Below, piece after piece: positions 1 to 8,563 of a stretch of 64,000 bases of DNA (positions are counted from its first letter, which is position 1; every line of letters begins with the position of its first letter). Below the pieces are notes generated by a model, which saw nothing but the letters and a program-made list of their open reading frames with translations, ran no database searches and was not told the DNA's origin. Made by a program: the position numbers and the translations under genes. This stretch comes from a bacterium (lineage in GTDB: Bacteria; Bacillota; Clostridia; Lachnospirales; Lachnospiraceae): NCBI GenBank assembly GCA_030524675.1, contig JAUNGE010000012.1:1-64000 (forward strand). Reading direction: 5' to 3'.

Positions 1-362
1 AAGAAGCTTATCTTGAATGTATGGAAGCCTATCTTAATAATGAAACAGAATATGGATGGTATCTTTGTTTAGACAACGGACGCATTGTAGGTGGCCTTGG
101 CGTGATTGAAAATGATTTTCATGATAGAAAAGACCTTACGCCAAATGTATGTGCGGTATATACAGATAAGGAATATCGTTGTCAAGGAATTGCGGGACAA
201 TTACTTGATATTGTTGTGAAAGATATGAAGTCCAAAGGAATTACTCCTATCTATTTGATTACAGACCATACAAGTTTTTACGAAAGATATGGCTGGGAAT
301 TTTTGTGTATGGTTCAAGGTGATAATGAGCCTAATATGACAAGAATGTATATCCATAGATAA
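1..362 (+). CDS. GNAT acetyltransferase, 5'-truncated by window edge
   Basis: The reading frame is open from base 3 of the window to the stop at 360-362, so the N-terminus lies outside. About 119 residues are visible. The segment YRCQGIAGQLL is the acetyl-CoA-binding motif A (R-x-x-G-x-G/A) of GCN5-related N-acetyltransferases, and the end (FYERYGWEF) is the usual C-terminal strand of the fold. An internal ATG at 21 exists, but coding continues upstream of it. Substrate unknown; cytosolic enzyme by family. It sits in a stretch of gene fragments, so it may be part of horizontally acquired debris, although this piece itself looks intact. Confidence 0.75.
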   Translation, partial: EAYLECMEAYLNNETEYGWYLCLDNGRIVGGLGVIENDFHDRKDLTPNVCAVYTDKEYRCQGIAGQLLDIVVKDMKSKGITPIYLITDHTSFYERYGWEFLCMVQGDNEPNMTRMYIHR

Positions 363-503
363 ATTTTAGTTTGTCGTAGAGATAGGCTAAATTACAACCA
401 AATAACCGCCGTAAGAGGGCGGCATACCGAGCAGGAAATCATTGATTTTAAGGGCGACAATGCACTGGAAAACGGAGAAAATTAGGCTGAAAATACGCCT
501 TAG

Positions 504-824
504 CGTGTAGGCGAACCATCTAAATGCTATGAAGATTATTGCCGTTTAAGGGAAAGCGCTGACTGGGTTAATTTTTCAAAAGAACAGGCGCAGGCGGCAC
601 TGAACAACAGTCTATATACAGTGACTGTTGTTGAAGATAATCAGGTTATTGGCATGGGAAGATTGATAGGTGACGGTATGTATTTGGTGATAGCTGATAT
701 TGTAGTCGCTCCTGCTTATCAGAGAAAAGGGATTGGGAGCAGGATTATCAATATGCTTATAGGATATGTAGACATGGAGCTGCCGGACGGAAGGCGAGCC
801 AGCGAGTTGATTGCAGAAAGATGA
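504..824 (+). pseudogene. GNAT acetyltransferase remnant
   Basis: The frame is open from 504 (just after a TAG at 501-503) to the stop ending at 824. It reads as a GNAT protein, with RLRESADWVNFSKEQAQAA followed by the acetyl-CoA motif AYQRKGIGSRIINML. No good start with a ribosome-binding site precedes the conserved part; a GTG at 621 would cut the N-terminal half of the fold. The expected C-terminal strands are missing: after YVDMELPDG the frame runs into unrelated residues and stops. I read it as a truncated, frameshifted relic. Its neighbours are other fragments, consistent with decay of a transferred segment. Confidence 0.6.
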
Positions 825-1237
825 AATCGGGCTGTTAAAGCCGACAGATAAAAGTGAAGCGAATTTGATATTCTTTTAAGGAAAATCAAAACTGTTATGG
901 AAAATCCTACGCCTGAGAAAAATCAGTTTCTGCAAATACAGAGGTAAATGCTGGTGACAATTTTCCCTCAGCCATAAGTGAATCGGTGTATGATCTGATC
1001 ATAGCGACCAAGACCTGACAAAGTATTAGAGAAGATATCTCTATACTTTTGTCGGGTTTTTTGTATTTTGGGATGTTTAATGTTGTGATATTTGACCAAA
1101 TGGTTGAATTTTATTTGCTTAGCTATAGAAAAAGGTTAAATTTAAAGGAATTTTACACTGAATAATTGAAAATAACGCAATAAATAAAGAAATAATTTGT
1201 AATATTAGTCAATAATAGTGTTTATTATAAGCTTTTA
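825..1237. other. Intergenic stretch with coding debris and a terminator
   Basis: No complete gene is visible here. Short open stretches around 890-1015 read like the tail of a protein but have no start. A strong terminator sits at 1012-1062. Bases 1063-1237 are very AT-rich and lead into the promoter of the XRE gene. Confidence 0.5.
1012..1062 (+). terminator. Intrinsic terminator
   Basis: A long stem built from CCTGACAAAGTAT and ATACTTTTGTCGGG, with an AGAGA/TCTCT extension toward the loop, is followed by a run of six T. It ends whatever transcript crosses the acetyltransferase debris and insulates the XRE gene. Confidence 0.8.
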
Positions 1238-1266
1238 TTGAATATATAGTCAAAAAGGAATATAAT
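1238..1266 (+). promoter_or_regulatory. Sigma-A promoter of the XRE gene
   Basis: TTGAAT (1238-1243), a 17-base spacer and TATAAT (1261-1266). Initiation would fall near 1273, only a few bases before the Shine-Dalgarno sequence at 1276, so the leader is very short. Confidence 0.75.
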
Positions 1267-1292
1267 ATTTTTATCAAAGGAGGTACGTGACC

Positions 1293-2105
1293 ATGGAATT
1301 TGATAAAAAAATCCTTATGAATAATATTTCTTATCTTTTGAAGCGCAAGAATAAAAGAATTGGAGATCTGGAAAGTGAAATAGGCGTAAGTAAGGGATAC
1401 ATTTCAAGAATCAACAAAAAGAGCAATGGTGTAGCTGCAGGTATAGATATTGTTTATAAAATCGCTCAGGCATTAGAGGTTTCCGTTGATGTACTTATTT
1501 CTGTTGACTTGCAGATTGTTGATGATAAGGAAATATATCTTTTGAATCTTTTGAAATCATTTCAGAAGAAGACTGAAAATCGCGAGATTTTTTGGAATAA
1601 GCATGAACCAAGATCGATTGCTAGTATGCTTGCCGGAAAAGAATACACTAATATTCCTATGCTACACACACATCCAGATGATAGAAACGAAAGATTTGAT
1701 GACTATGAGTATATCAGCAGAAAAATTTATGTTTCCAGCTTCCTTGGAACAGGGTTAGACCTTGGTGATGATAACAACAGGGTTGGCCCTTGGTTCACAT
1801 TGGAAATTGACGATCTAAATACTGTTTATCTTACTGATGTAATGAAATATTCACATAAAGGAGAGTCGTCTGAAGTTCTGGAAATGTATATTTATACTTC
1901 GGAATATTATGAAGAATATGACGAAGATGGAAGTGGAAGCAGTGGATATACACATTCTCTTGTTCCTCTTTGCTGCAGCGCTAAGATGGGGGAAAATATT
2001 GATGCTGCTATGACTGCTTTGTACAAAACTGTATGTAATCATCAGAATGACATTCATATACCAGTGAATTTAAAGGAAGTATTAGATAAATTTATGAAAT
2101 CCTGA
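1293..2105 (+). CDS. XRE-family helix-turn-helix regulator with unknown C-terminal domain
   Basis: The product is about 270 residues. The first 65 form a Cro/C1-type HTH: ISYLLKRKNKRIGDLESEIG, then VSKGYISRINKK as the recognition helix and ALEVSVDVLI closing the domain. The remaining ~200 residues are acidic, with no membrane segments and no family I recognise. ATG at 1293 is chosen because AAAGGAGG at 1276-1283 is correctly spaced; a GTG at 1287 is too close. It has its own promoter and lies between a terminator and a TnpB relic, so it is a stand-alone cargo-type regulator. HTH call sure, function of the C-terminal part unknown. Confidence 0.8.
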   Translation: MEFDKKILMNNISYLLKRKNKRIGDLESEIGVSKGYISRINKKSNGVAAGIDIVYKIAQALEVSVDVLISVDLQIVDDKEIYLLNLLKSFQKKTENREIFWNKHEPRSIASMLAGKEYTNIPMLHTHPDDRNERFDDYEYISRKIYVSSFLGTGLDLGDDNNRVGPWFTLEIDDLNTVYLTDVMKYSHKGESSEVLEMYIYTSEYYEEYDEDGSGSSGYTHSLVPLCCSAKMGENIDAAMTALYKTVCNHQNDIHIPVNLKEVLDKFMKS

Positions 2106-2521
2106 CAATAGAATACTATGATAGAGAACAAACTCCCCTAAAAAAAAATTTTTTGGAACATACGGATTATATCTATAAAACAATCGCTGAGATAGTGAAA
2201 ACCGAGCCGTCTTATATAACGATTGAAGACCTGAATATAAGAGGAATGATGAAGAATCGGCATCTTTCAAAAAGTGTTGCATCCCAGAAGTTTTATGAAT
2301 TCAGAACAAAACTTCAAACGAAATGCAGCGAATATGGCATAGAACTTCGAGTCGTCAATAGATGGTATCCATCTTCAAAGACATGTCACCGCTGCGGCTG
2401 CATCAAGAAGGACCTGAGACTTTCGGACAGAATATACAGATGTGCCTGTGGTTATATGGAAGACAGAGATTGGAATGCGGCACTCAATTTGAAAGATGCT
2501 ATAGCTTATGAAATTGCATAA
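2102..2521 (+). pseudogene. tnpB: TnpB (IS605 OrfB) C-terminal relic
   Basis: The open frame holds only the last ~135 residues of an RNA-guided nuclease of the TnpB family, whose members usually have about 370-400. Visible are the RuvC-II glutamate in ITIEDLNIRGM, the zinc ribbon CHRCG...CACG, and the RuvC-III aspartate in DRDWNAALNL. The RuvC-I aspartate and the whole N-terminal RNA-binding half are absent, so it cannot cut DNA alone. There is no Shine-Dalgarno; a TTG at 2153 is the first possible start. The left part was lost by a deletion whose junction lies against the XRE stop codon, near the A/T run at 2140-2154. The element's right end follows. Confidence 0.85.
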
Positions 2522-2677
2522 GTAAAACGCAAACGTAAGCATGTACCGAAGGCTATTTCGGGAATTGACGACTGTGGAGTGTACAAGAATCTGTGAGTAG
2601 ATATTGTAGAAATACAAGTCAAAAGCATACACAATAAAGCAGTAAGTAGAATTCGTGAGAATCTACGTTATCTCGAT
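2522..2677 (+). ncRNA. Probable TnpB omega-RNA scaffold and IS605-type right end
   Basis: The ~155 bases after the tnpB stop are non-coding and carry stems, including CGAAGGCTATTTCG and a hairpin GTAGA(A)TTC-GTGA-GAATCTAC at 2647-2667 with a GNRA loop. The position, directly after tnpB and ending at the element boundary, fits the omega (reRNA) guide RNA of IS200/IS605 elements. The element end is placed near GTTATCTCGAT (about 2668-2678) by inference, which would make the bases from about 2678 the guide. The exact RNA ends are not determinable by eye. Confidence 0.5.
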
Positions 2678-2743
2678 ATGATGAGTCTATTTAATCATAT
2701 TTTGAGTGGCAGACACAGAAAGATGGGAGCAGGGCAGGCAGAA

Positions 2744-3358
2744 ATGTCACAAATAAAAACAGTACAGATACGGACAGCAGAAGAGGATGATGCAGAAAAA
2801 TTACTTACAGTTTATGCGCCTTATGTGGAACATACAGCAATCACATTTGAATATGAAGTTCCTTCTGTGCAGGAATTCGCAGATAGAATTCAGCGGACAA
2901 AGAAGAAATATCCGTATCTGGTGGCGGAATCCGGCGGGGAGATTCTAGGATATGCGTATGCAGGTGCGTTTCATGAGAGAGCGGCGTATGATTGGGCGGT
3001 TGAGACTTCCATTTATATCAGACAGGATAAGAAAAAGATGGGAATTGGAAAGCGGCTGTACGAAGCTCTGGAAGCTGTTCTGGCAGAGCAGAATATCTTA
3101 AATCTGAATGCCTGCATCGCATATCCTGTACAGGAAGATGAATATCTGACAAAGGACAGCGTGGCATTTCACAGACATATGGGATATCGGTTGGTAGGAG
3201 AATTTTACCAGTGCGGATATAAATTTCATAGATGGTACAATATGGTTTGGATGGAGAAACAGATAGGGACTCACAAAGAATATCAGCCTGCAGTGATACC
3301 ATTTGCGCAAATACAGGAACATTATGGGAGGAGATATCATGATATATTATGCAGATGA
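2744..3358 (+). CDS. PAT-like GNAT N-acetyltransferase
   Basis: About 204 residues. It resembles phosphinothricin/methionine-sulfoximine acetyltransferases: the N-terminal VQIRTAEEDDAEKLLTVYAP, the central GYAYAGAFHERAAYDWAVE and the acetyl-CoA loop MGIGKRLYEALEAVL are characteristic. These enzymes acetylate the amino group of small amino-acid-like molecules using acetyl-CoA. The start is uncertain: ATG at 2744 gives the family's usual N-terminus, while ATGs at 2678 and 2723 add residues and lie next to the transposon right end, which probably replaced the original leader. The last bases overlap the small ORF at 3339. C-terminal ~30 residues after the GNAT fold are unassigned. Confidence 0.75.
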   Translation: MSQIKTVQIRTAEEDDAEKLLTVYAPYVEHTAITFEYEVPSVQEFADRIQRTKKKYPYLVAESGGEILGYAYAGAFHERAAYDWAVETSIYIRQDKKKMGIGKRLYEALEAVLAEQNILNLNACIAYPVQEDEYLTKDSVAFHRHMGYRLVGEFYQCGYKFHRWYNMVWMEKQIGTHKEYQPAVIPFAQIQEHYGRRYHDILCR

Positions 3359-3449
3359 GAACATAGGTATACTGTACAGGAAGCTCAGAAAAGAAAAAAG
3401 TGCGGAGAAGAGAAAAAGCATCAGAAGAATGAGAAGAACGAAAAAATAA
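3339..3449 (+). CDS. Small basic 36-residue ORF
   Basis: ATG at 3339 follows GGGAGGAG at 3326-3333 with ideal spacing, and the frame runs to TAA at 3447-3449. The 36-residue product starts MIYYADENIGILYRKLRK and ends in a strongly basic stretch rich in Lys and Arg. It overlaps the preceding acetyltransferase by 20 bases, suggesting translational coupling, and lies just upstream of an NSS transporter. No family is recognised. It is not hydrophobic, so it is unlike the small MetS-type subunits of some NSS transporters. It could also be a chance frame in A/G-rich DNA; the good ribosome-binding site is the main support. Confidence 0.4.
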   Translation: MIYYADENIGILYRKLRKEKSAEKRKSIRRMRRTKK

Positions 3450-3487
3450 AAAAGAATAAAAAACGAAGAAAGAGGAATAGAGGCATT

Positions 3488-4879
3488 ATGGAGACGAAGA
3501 AGAGGGGCGGTTTCAGCAGTTCAATCGGATTTGTGCTGTCCGCAGCAGGCAGTGCAGTAGGTGTGGGAAATATCTGGAGATTTCCCTATCTGGCAGCAAA
3601 GGACGGAGGAGGATTGTTTCTGGTTCTTTATCTGCTTCTGGTACTGACGTTTGGTTTTACGCTTTTGACAACGGATATTGCACTGGGAAGAAGGACAAAA
3701 AAGAACGCCTTGAAAGCGTTTGGAGCAATCCGAGAAAAGTGGAGTTTTCTTGGGTATTTGACATTTCTTGTACCCGCACTGATTATGACATATTATTCCG
3801 TCATCGGCGGCTGGGTGACAAAGTATATTGTCGTGTATCTAACTGGACAAAGCCACGCGGCAGCAGCGGATGGCTATTTTACTTCTTTTATCACATCTGA
3901 GGCGGCGCCAGTCTTTTTCATGCTGGTCTTTTTGGCATTGACTGCATTTGTCGTTTACTGCGGTGTGGAAAAAGGAATTGAGCGGTTTTCCAAAATGATT
4001 ATGCCAGGACTTATCCTGATGATTATCGGTATTTCCATATTTTCACTTACACTGCGTTATACGGACAGCAATGGAGTGACGCGAACCGGACTGCAGGGAG
4101 CCGCCGTGTATATTCTTCCAAACCTGGAAGGTGTTACCGTGGAAAGGTTTTTGAGCATTCTTCTGGATGCTATGAGTCAGTTGTTTTTCTCTCTGAGTGT
4201 GTCTATGGGAATCATGATTACCTATGGTTCCTATGTGAAAGATGATGTGAATCTGAACCGTGCTGTGAGTCACATTGAGATTTTTGATACAGGCGTGGCA
4301 TTTTTGGCAGGGCTTATGATTATTCCGGCGGTGTTTGTATTTTCTGGAACGGAGGGAATGGCGTCTGGCCCAAGCCTGATGTTTGTGTCTCTTCCGAAAG
4401 TGTTTGAGGCGATGGGAAAAGCAGGCGTTGTGATTGGGCTGGTGTTCTTTATCATGGTGGCGTTTGCGGCGCTGACCTCGTGCATTTCGATTATGGAGAC
4501 ACTGGTTGCCAACTGTATGGAACTGTTCCATCAGACACGTCAGAAAATGAGTATTTTGATTGGTGTGATTTCGGCGGTTGCTGCGACGATTATATGTCTG
4601 GGTTACAGTATTTTCTATTTTGAGCTGCCGCTTCCGAACGGACAGACTGCGCAGATGTTGGATTTGATGGACTATATCAGCAACAGCTTTCTGATGCCGT
4701 TTATCTCCTTCTTGACTTGTATTTTTATTGGCTGGGTGGTAAAACCAAAATGGATTATTGACGAGATGGAGTCCAGCGGGCATACATTCGGGCGCAAAAA
4801 GCTGTATGCATTTATGATTCGCTATGTGGCGCCGGTGATGATGGCAATTTTGTTTGTGAAGTCAACGGGAATTGTGTAA
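3488..4879 (+). CDS. NSS-family sodium-dependent amino-acid-type transporter
   Basis: 463 residues with about 11-12 hydrophobic segments. The N-terminal block GSAVGVGNIWRFPYLAAKDG (residues 21-40) is the TM1 signature of the neurotransmitter:sodium symporter (SLC6, LeuT/MhsT) family and forms part of the Na+ and substrate sites. Family members couple Na+ entry to uptake of amino acids or similar solutes across the cytoplasmic membrane. Length is typical for bacterial members. ATG at 3488 follows an AGAGG sequence. It lies 39 bases downstream of the small basic ORF and 15-40 bases upstream of an MBL-fold gene on the same strand, so all may form one transcript. Substrate cannot be told. Confidence 0.9.
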   Translation: METKKRGGFSSSIGFVLSAAGSAVGVGNIWRFPYLAAKDGGGLFLVLYLLLVLTFGFTLLTTDIALGRRTKKNALKAFGAIREKWSFLGYLTFLVPALIMTYYSVIGGWVTKYIVVYLTGQSHAAAADGYFTSFITSEAAPVFFMLVFLALTAFVVYCGVEKGIERFSKMIMPGLILMIIGISIFSLTLRYTDSNGVTRTGLQGAAVYILPNLEGVTVERFLSILLDAMSQLFFSLSVSMGIMITYGSYVKDDVNLNRAVSHIEIFDTGVAFLAGLMIIPAVFVFSGTEGMASGPSLMFVSLPKVFEAMGKAGVVIGLVFFIMVAFAALTSCISIMETLVANCMELFHQTRQKMSILIGVISAVAATIICLGYSIFYFELPLPNGQTAQMLDLMDYISNSFLMPFISFLTCIFIGWVVKPKWIIDEMESSGHTFGRKKLYAFMIRYVAPVMMAILFVKSTGIV

Positions 4880-4918
4880 TGCTATAATGCAGATGTGAAT
4901 GGGAGGGGCTTATCTGGC

Positions 4919-5773
4919 ATGAAAAGAAAGATTGTCAATCTGGTGGAAGATACGCCGGGAAATACAGGATGTTTGTATGAACATGGGCTGAGTTTTTATA
5001 TTGAAACAGAACGACATAAATTGCTAATGGACAGCGGTGCGACGGATATGTTCTGGCGCAATGCAGATAGGCTGGGAATTGATTTGAAGGCAGTGGACAC
5101 GCTGGTTCTCAGCCATGGGCATTATGACCATGCTGGAGGAATCCTGACATTTGCAGAGAGAAACCCAAAGGCGGCCATTTATCTAAGAAGTACAGTGGGA
5201 GAAGAGTATTACCATCTCACCAAAGCGCGTGAGAAGTACATTGGCATTGACAGAAGAATTTTGGATTTGAAGCAGTGTGTGTTTGTGCAGGAAGATTGCA
5301 CGAAGATTGACGATGAGCTCTTTCTGTTTTCTCATATTACGGGGAAGAACGGTGCAGCAACAGACAGTTTGCAGATAAAGCAGCAGTTTAAGCGCAGGAC
5401 CGCGAATGGGTTTGTGCAGGATACATTTGAACATGAACAGTGTCTTGTGATTTGGCAGGAAAATTACAGCATTCTCCTATCCGGCTGTGCGCACAGCGGA
5501 ATCCTAAATATTTTGGAGAGGTATCATGAAGTGTTTCATTCCTATCCTGATGTGGTTATCAGTGGATTTCACATGATAAAAAAAGAAGAGTATCAGGAAG
5601 ATGAAATTTCTGCAATAAAAGAAACGGCGTCGGCTTTGATGCAGACCGGCGCCGTATTTTACACAGGACACTGTACAGGGCAGGCGGCGTATGCTTGGAT
5701 GAAGGACATTATGGGGGACAGGCTGCGCGATATCCATAGTGGGGATACGCTGCTTTCTTCTGATTCACTGTAG
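4919..5773 (+). CDS. MBL-fold metallohydrolase (RFAP-synthase-like branch)
   Basis: 284 residues from ATG 4919, which has GGGAGGGG about 11 bases upstream; the alternative GTG at 4895 has no ribosome-binding site. The metal-binding motif HGHYDHAGG is at residues 66-74, preceded by LLMDSGATDMF, and further ligands appear near SGCAHSGILNIL and FHMIKKEE. This order, with a Cys-Ala-His motif and an extended insert, is that of the MBL branch annotated as methanopterin RFAP-synthase homologues, although in Firmicutes the true reaction is unknown. Cytosolic. It follows the NSS gene closely and converges with another MBL-fold gene. Confidence 0.85.
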   Translation: MKRKIVNLVEDTPGNTGCLYEHGLSFYIETERHKLLMDSGATDMFWRNADRLGIDLKAVDTLVLSHGHYDHAGGILTFAERNPKAAIYLRSTVGEEYYHLTKAREKYIGIDRRILDLKQCVFVQEDCTKIDDELFLFSHITGKNGAATDSLQIKQQFKRRTANGFVQDTFEHEQCLVIWQENYSILLSGCAHSGILNILERYHEVFHSYPDVVISGFHMIKKEEYQEDEISAIKETASALMQTGAVFYTGHCTGQAAYAWMKDIMGDRLRDIHSGDTLLSSDSL

Positions 5774-5775
5774 GC

Positions 5776-5851
5776 GCCAGATGGTACGCTGTCATTATGC
5801 TATGTTGTCAGATGCTATGCTGCCAGATGATATGCTGTCAAATAGTATGCT
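5776..5851. repeat. Decayed 15-nt tandem repeat, five units
   Basis: Units at 5776-5790, 5791-5806, 5807-5821, 5822-5836 and 5837-5851 share the pattern GYCAGATGNTATGCT. One unit has gained a base. The array fills the gap between two convergent MBL genes and covers the last codons and stop (5838-5840) of the minus-strand one. Confidence 0.75.
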
Positions 5852-6734
5852 CGTTTGCCATATTAAAGATATGGTTTGGGCGAAATACTACAGATGCATG
5901 GCCATACTGAAGCATACAGCCGTATTCGCCCTCTTTGCTGTCTACATCAAGGGGGTAGGAGCGATTTGGATGTTCCATGATGTCCTGCAGCAGTACAGCC
6001 ATATCATCCAGATAAACACTCCCAATGGGAGTAATATAGTGTCCTGGAAAAATCAGGTCAAACTGGGATTTCAGAGCACATAATTTCTGAATGGAGTAAG
6101 AATAGGTCTCTACTGTTTCAGAGTACGATTTGTAGAGCAGGGTAGGAGTGGATACAATGGCATCGCCGGAGAATACGTGTCGGTTGTATCTGTCCAGAAG
6201 ACAGATATCGCCGTTTGTATGTCCAGGCGTATGTATGACTTCCAGTTTCTTATCTCCCAGGTCAAAAATGACGCCCTCCTCAATAGGAATCAGGCGGAAG
6301 GTTCCTTCTTTCTTTACATCTTCCTCTGCTGTGGGGCAGACAGAGTATTCGCTTCTGCTCTGCTGTCTGCGAAACATTTTTCTTCGGTATTCTGGAGTAT
6401 TATTTTTAAGAATGTCTTCCACAGCATTTTTATGCACATAAATTTCGTTAAAACCTAAGTCGCCGCCTGCGTGATCGTAATGAAAGTGTGTGTTGACAAC
6501 GATAAATGGTTTGTCTGTCAAGGTCTGAACTACCTTTTTCAGGCAGCCGAATCCGACTCCGGTATCCAGAAGAAGCGCGCGGTCTCTTCCTTCAATTAAG
6601 TAGCACCAGGCAACACCGAATTCGTCGATTGCCCAGACTTTGGAGGCAACCTCACGAACTCCAAATCCCTCTATATAATGAAAGTTGATATTATTTTCGT
6701 AGTGGGTTTTAATGATTTCCTGTGTTTGTTTCAT
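5838..6734 (-). CDS. MBL-fold metallohydrolase (glyoxalase II/beta-lactamase type)
   Basis: 298 residues. The zinc-binding motif THFHYDHAGG is at residues 82-91, with ALLLDTGVGFG (53-63) as the preceding strand-loop, then HTPGHTNGD and FSGDAI, giving the remaining His and Asp ligands. This is the standard two-metal MBL hydrolase layout. Substrate unknown; family members open thioesters, lactams, lactones or phosphodiesters. Cytosolic, with no signal peptide. ATG is preceded on the minus strand by AGGAGAAACG. It lies directly downstream of the sugar permease gene on the same strand, about 93 bases away, and could be read from the ABC operon. Its 3' end runs into a 15-nt tandem repeat. Confidence 0.85.
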   Translation of the reverse strand: MKQTQEIIKTHYENNINFHYIEGFGVREVASKVWAIDEFGVAWCYLIEGRDRALLLDTGVGFGCLKKVVQTLTDKPFIVVNTHFHYDHAGGDLGFNEIYVHKNAVEDILKNNTPEYRRKMFRRQQSRSEYSVCPTAEEDVKKEGTFRLIPIEEGVIFDLGDKKLEVIHTPGHTNGDICLLDRYNRHVFSGDAIVSTPTLLYKSYSETVETYSYSIQKLCALKSQFDLIFPGHYITPIGSVYLDDMAVLLQDIMEHPNRSYPLDVDSKEGEYGCMLQYGHASVVFRPNHIFNMANEHTI

Positions 6735-6827
6735 ATTAGATTCGTTTCTCCTTTCTGTACCAGATTTGAGGAATAGGTTTGATTCGTAGATTTGGCAAAT
6801 CAGAGTAAATGGTATGTATCGTATGTA

Positions 6828-7679
6828 TCACGATTTGACGGCTCCAGACATCAGACCGTTTGTGATATAGTTTTGAGCCAGGAGATAAAGAAGAAAAATA
6901 GGAATCAGAGTCAGAGTCAATCCTGCAATCAGATAATTCCATTCTGTTCCGCTGGCGCTTTTAAACATATTAAGGTTCACAGTCAGAGGCCGCAGCTTTG
7001 CATTTCCAATCAGAATGGTCGGAAGCAGAAATTCATTCCATGACCACAGGAAAAACAGAACAGATACGGTGACAGTTGTAGGTTTTACTAAGGGAAGCAC
7101 AATCTGTGTCATAATCTGAAATTCGTGACATCCGTCAATCGCTGCGGCCTCCTCGAGCTCTCTTGGAACACTTTTTAAAAATCCTGTGTATGTCATCACA
7201 CCGAATGAACTATTGAATCCCGCATGGATGACTATCAATCCCCATAAGGTATTGTTCATATGAAATTTAGTAGACATAACAGAAATATAGACCATAACGA
7301 TGTGAATAGATACCAGTTGTCCAAGTACAAAAAAGAGGTAGAAACCATCGGAGAGCTTCCCTTTGAGATGAGAAATTCCATAAGCTGCCATATAACTGAC
7401 AGCCACAGATAAGAGAACCGTGCCGACAGCGATGATAGCAGTATTTTTAAACGCAACCCAGAAATTCATCAGCCGCATGGCCTCCTTAAAATTCTCCAGA
7501 TACAGAGACTTAGGAAGGGACAAAAAGGACAGCATAATTTCAGAATTTGGCTTAAATGCATTGATGACAATGAGGAATACCGGCATGATATAAAGAATTC
7601 CAATCAACAAAAGGAAACTGCCCAGTATCCAGAAGCGCCGCCGCTTTCTCGTTGCCTGCTTTTTCGCAGAGTTTCTCAT
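6828..7679 (-). CDS. CUT1 sugar ABC transporter permease (MalG/AraQ type)
   Basis: 283 residues from ATG 7677-7679, chosen because AGGGAGGTG precedes it and because it overlaps the stop of the upstream permease by four bases. Six hydrophobic segments are visible, starting with ILGSFLLLIGILYIMPVF. The cytoplasmic EAA loop is EEAAAIDGCHEFQIMTQIV, which docks the ATPase. It would form a heterodimer with the next permease in importing an oligosaccharide or sugar. No ATPase gene is in the operon, so a shared MsmK/UgpC-type ATPase is probably used; the one at 40064 is a candidate. Confidence 0.9.
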   Translation of the reverse strand: MRNSAKKQATRKRRRFWILGSFLLLIGILYIMPVFLIVINAFKPNSEIMLSFLSLPKSLYLENFKEAMRLMNFWVAFKNTAIIAVGTVLLSVAVSYMAAYGISHLKGKLSDGFYLFFVLGQLVSIHIVMVYISVMSTKFHMNNTLWGLIVIHAGFNSSFGVMTYTGFLKSVPRELEEAAAIDGCHEFQIMTQIVLPLVKPTTVTVSVLFFLWSWNEFLLPTILIGNAKLRPLTVNLNMFKSASGTEWNYLIAGLTLTLIPIFLLYLLAQNYITNGLMSGAVKS

Positions 7680-8563
7680 AATTGCACCTCCCTTTTTCTG
7701 GTGATATGCAGCTGCATACAGGTGATTGCCATCACAATTAAAAATAAGATGACAGATTTTGCACAAGCATAGCCCATGTTGTAACTGGAAAAGGCATCTT
7801 TATAAATATTTAAAGCGATGGTATTTGTCGCGTCTGCTGGCCCGCCGCCGGTCATGGCATATGGAATATCGAAAGATTTGAATGCACCTGCGATGGATAC
7901 AAATAAATTGATGGTGATGGTCGGCATCAAAAGAGGAAGCTGAATCCAAAGCACTTTTTTGATTCCGGTGCAGCCATCTATTTCAGCAGCCTCTAAGATG
8001 TCTGTGGAGATATTCTGGAGACCGGCTAAATAAAGCACCATCAGAAATCCAGCGCCCGTCCAGACTGCTGCAATCAAAATCGTGACAAATGCCATAGAAG
8101 CGCTTCCGAACCAGCTGATTTTTGCCAGGTTTTCCAGCCCAAGCGCAGAACACACACTGGGAAAGGCATTGGTGAAAAGAAAACACCAGATAAAAGAAAC
8201 CATAATACCACCGATCGTGTTCGGCATAAAGAACAGAGAGCGGGTAAATCCTTTGGCAAAAATGGTCTCATTTAAAAAATAAGAAATTGTGAACGCAAGC
8301 ACATTGTTTAAAAGGACTGTGGATATGCCTAATTTCAGTGTAAACAGCAGGCTGCTCAGAAATTTTTTATCATGAAAAAGAGAAATAAAGTTTTCGAGTC
8401 CTATAAAGTCCCGCTTTGCCTTGATGATATTCCAATCATAAAAAGCAGATGGAATTGTGCCGAGAAACAATGGGCCAATGAGTGCCAGACAGTAGACGGC
8501 GACTGCCGGCACAAGCAGAATCAGATAAAAACAAGTTTTCTTTTGATAAAAAGTGGAAAACAT
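7676..8563 (-). CDS. CUT1 sugar ABC transporter permease (MalF/UgpA type)
   Basis: 295 residues, with six predicted membrane segments beginning FYLILLVPAVAVYCLALIGP. The EAA loop is LEAAEIDGCTGIKKVLWIQL. ATG at 8561-8563 follows GGAGGTGAG. The stop overlaps the start of the MalG-type permease (ATGA), so the two are translationally coupled. It is separated from the upstream lipoprotein gene by 391 bases that contain a large folded element, which may set the ratio of lipoprotein to permease. Substrate is not evident; the neighbouring YesM/YesN-like pair probably controls it. Confidence 0.9.
   Translation of the reverse strand: MFSTFYQKKTCFYLILLVPAVAVYCLALIGPLFLGTIPSAFYDWNIIKAKRDFIGLENFISLFHDKKFLSSLLFTLKLGISTVLLNNVLAFTISYFLNETIFAKGFTRSLFFMPNTIGGIMVSFIWCFLFTNAFPSVCSALGLENLAKISWFGSASMAFVTILIAAVWTGAGFLMVLYLAGLQNISTDILEAAEIDGCTGIKKVLWIQLPLLMPTITINLFVSIAGAFKSFDIPYAMTGGGPADATNTIALNIYKDAFSSYNMGYACAKSVILFLIVMAITCMQLHITRKREVQL

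Noticed and set aside
4043-4783. 246-residue minus-strand open frame inside the NSS transporter gene
   Set aside because: Antisense shadow of a clear membrane transporter; rich in His, Asn and Gln with no domain.
5739-6083. Plus-strand frame with repeated ML(S/P)D units
   Set aside because: It reads through the 15-nt tandem repeat and antisense to the MBL gene; no ribosome-binding site.
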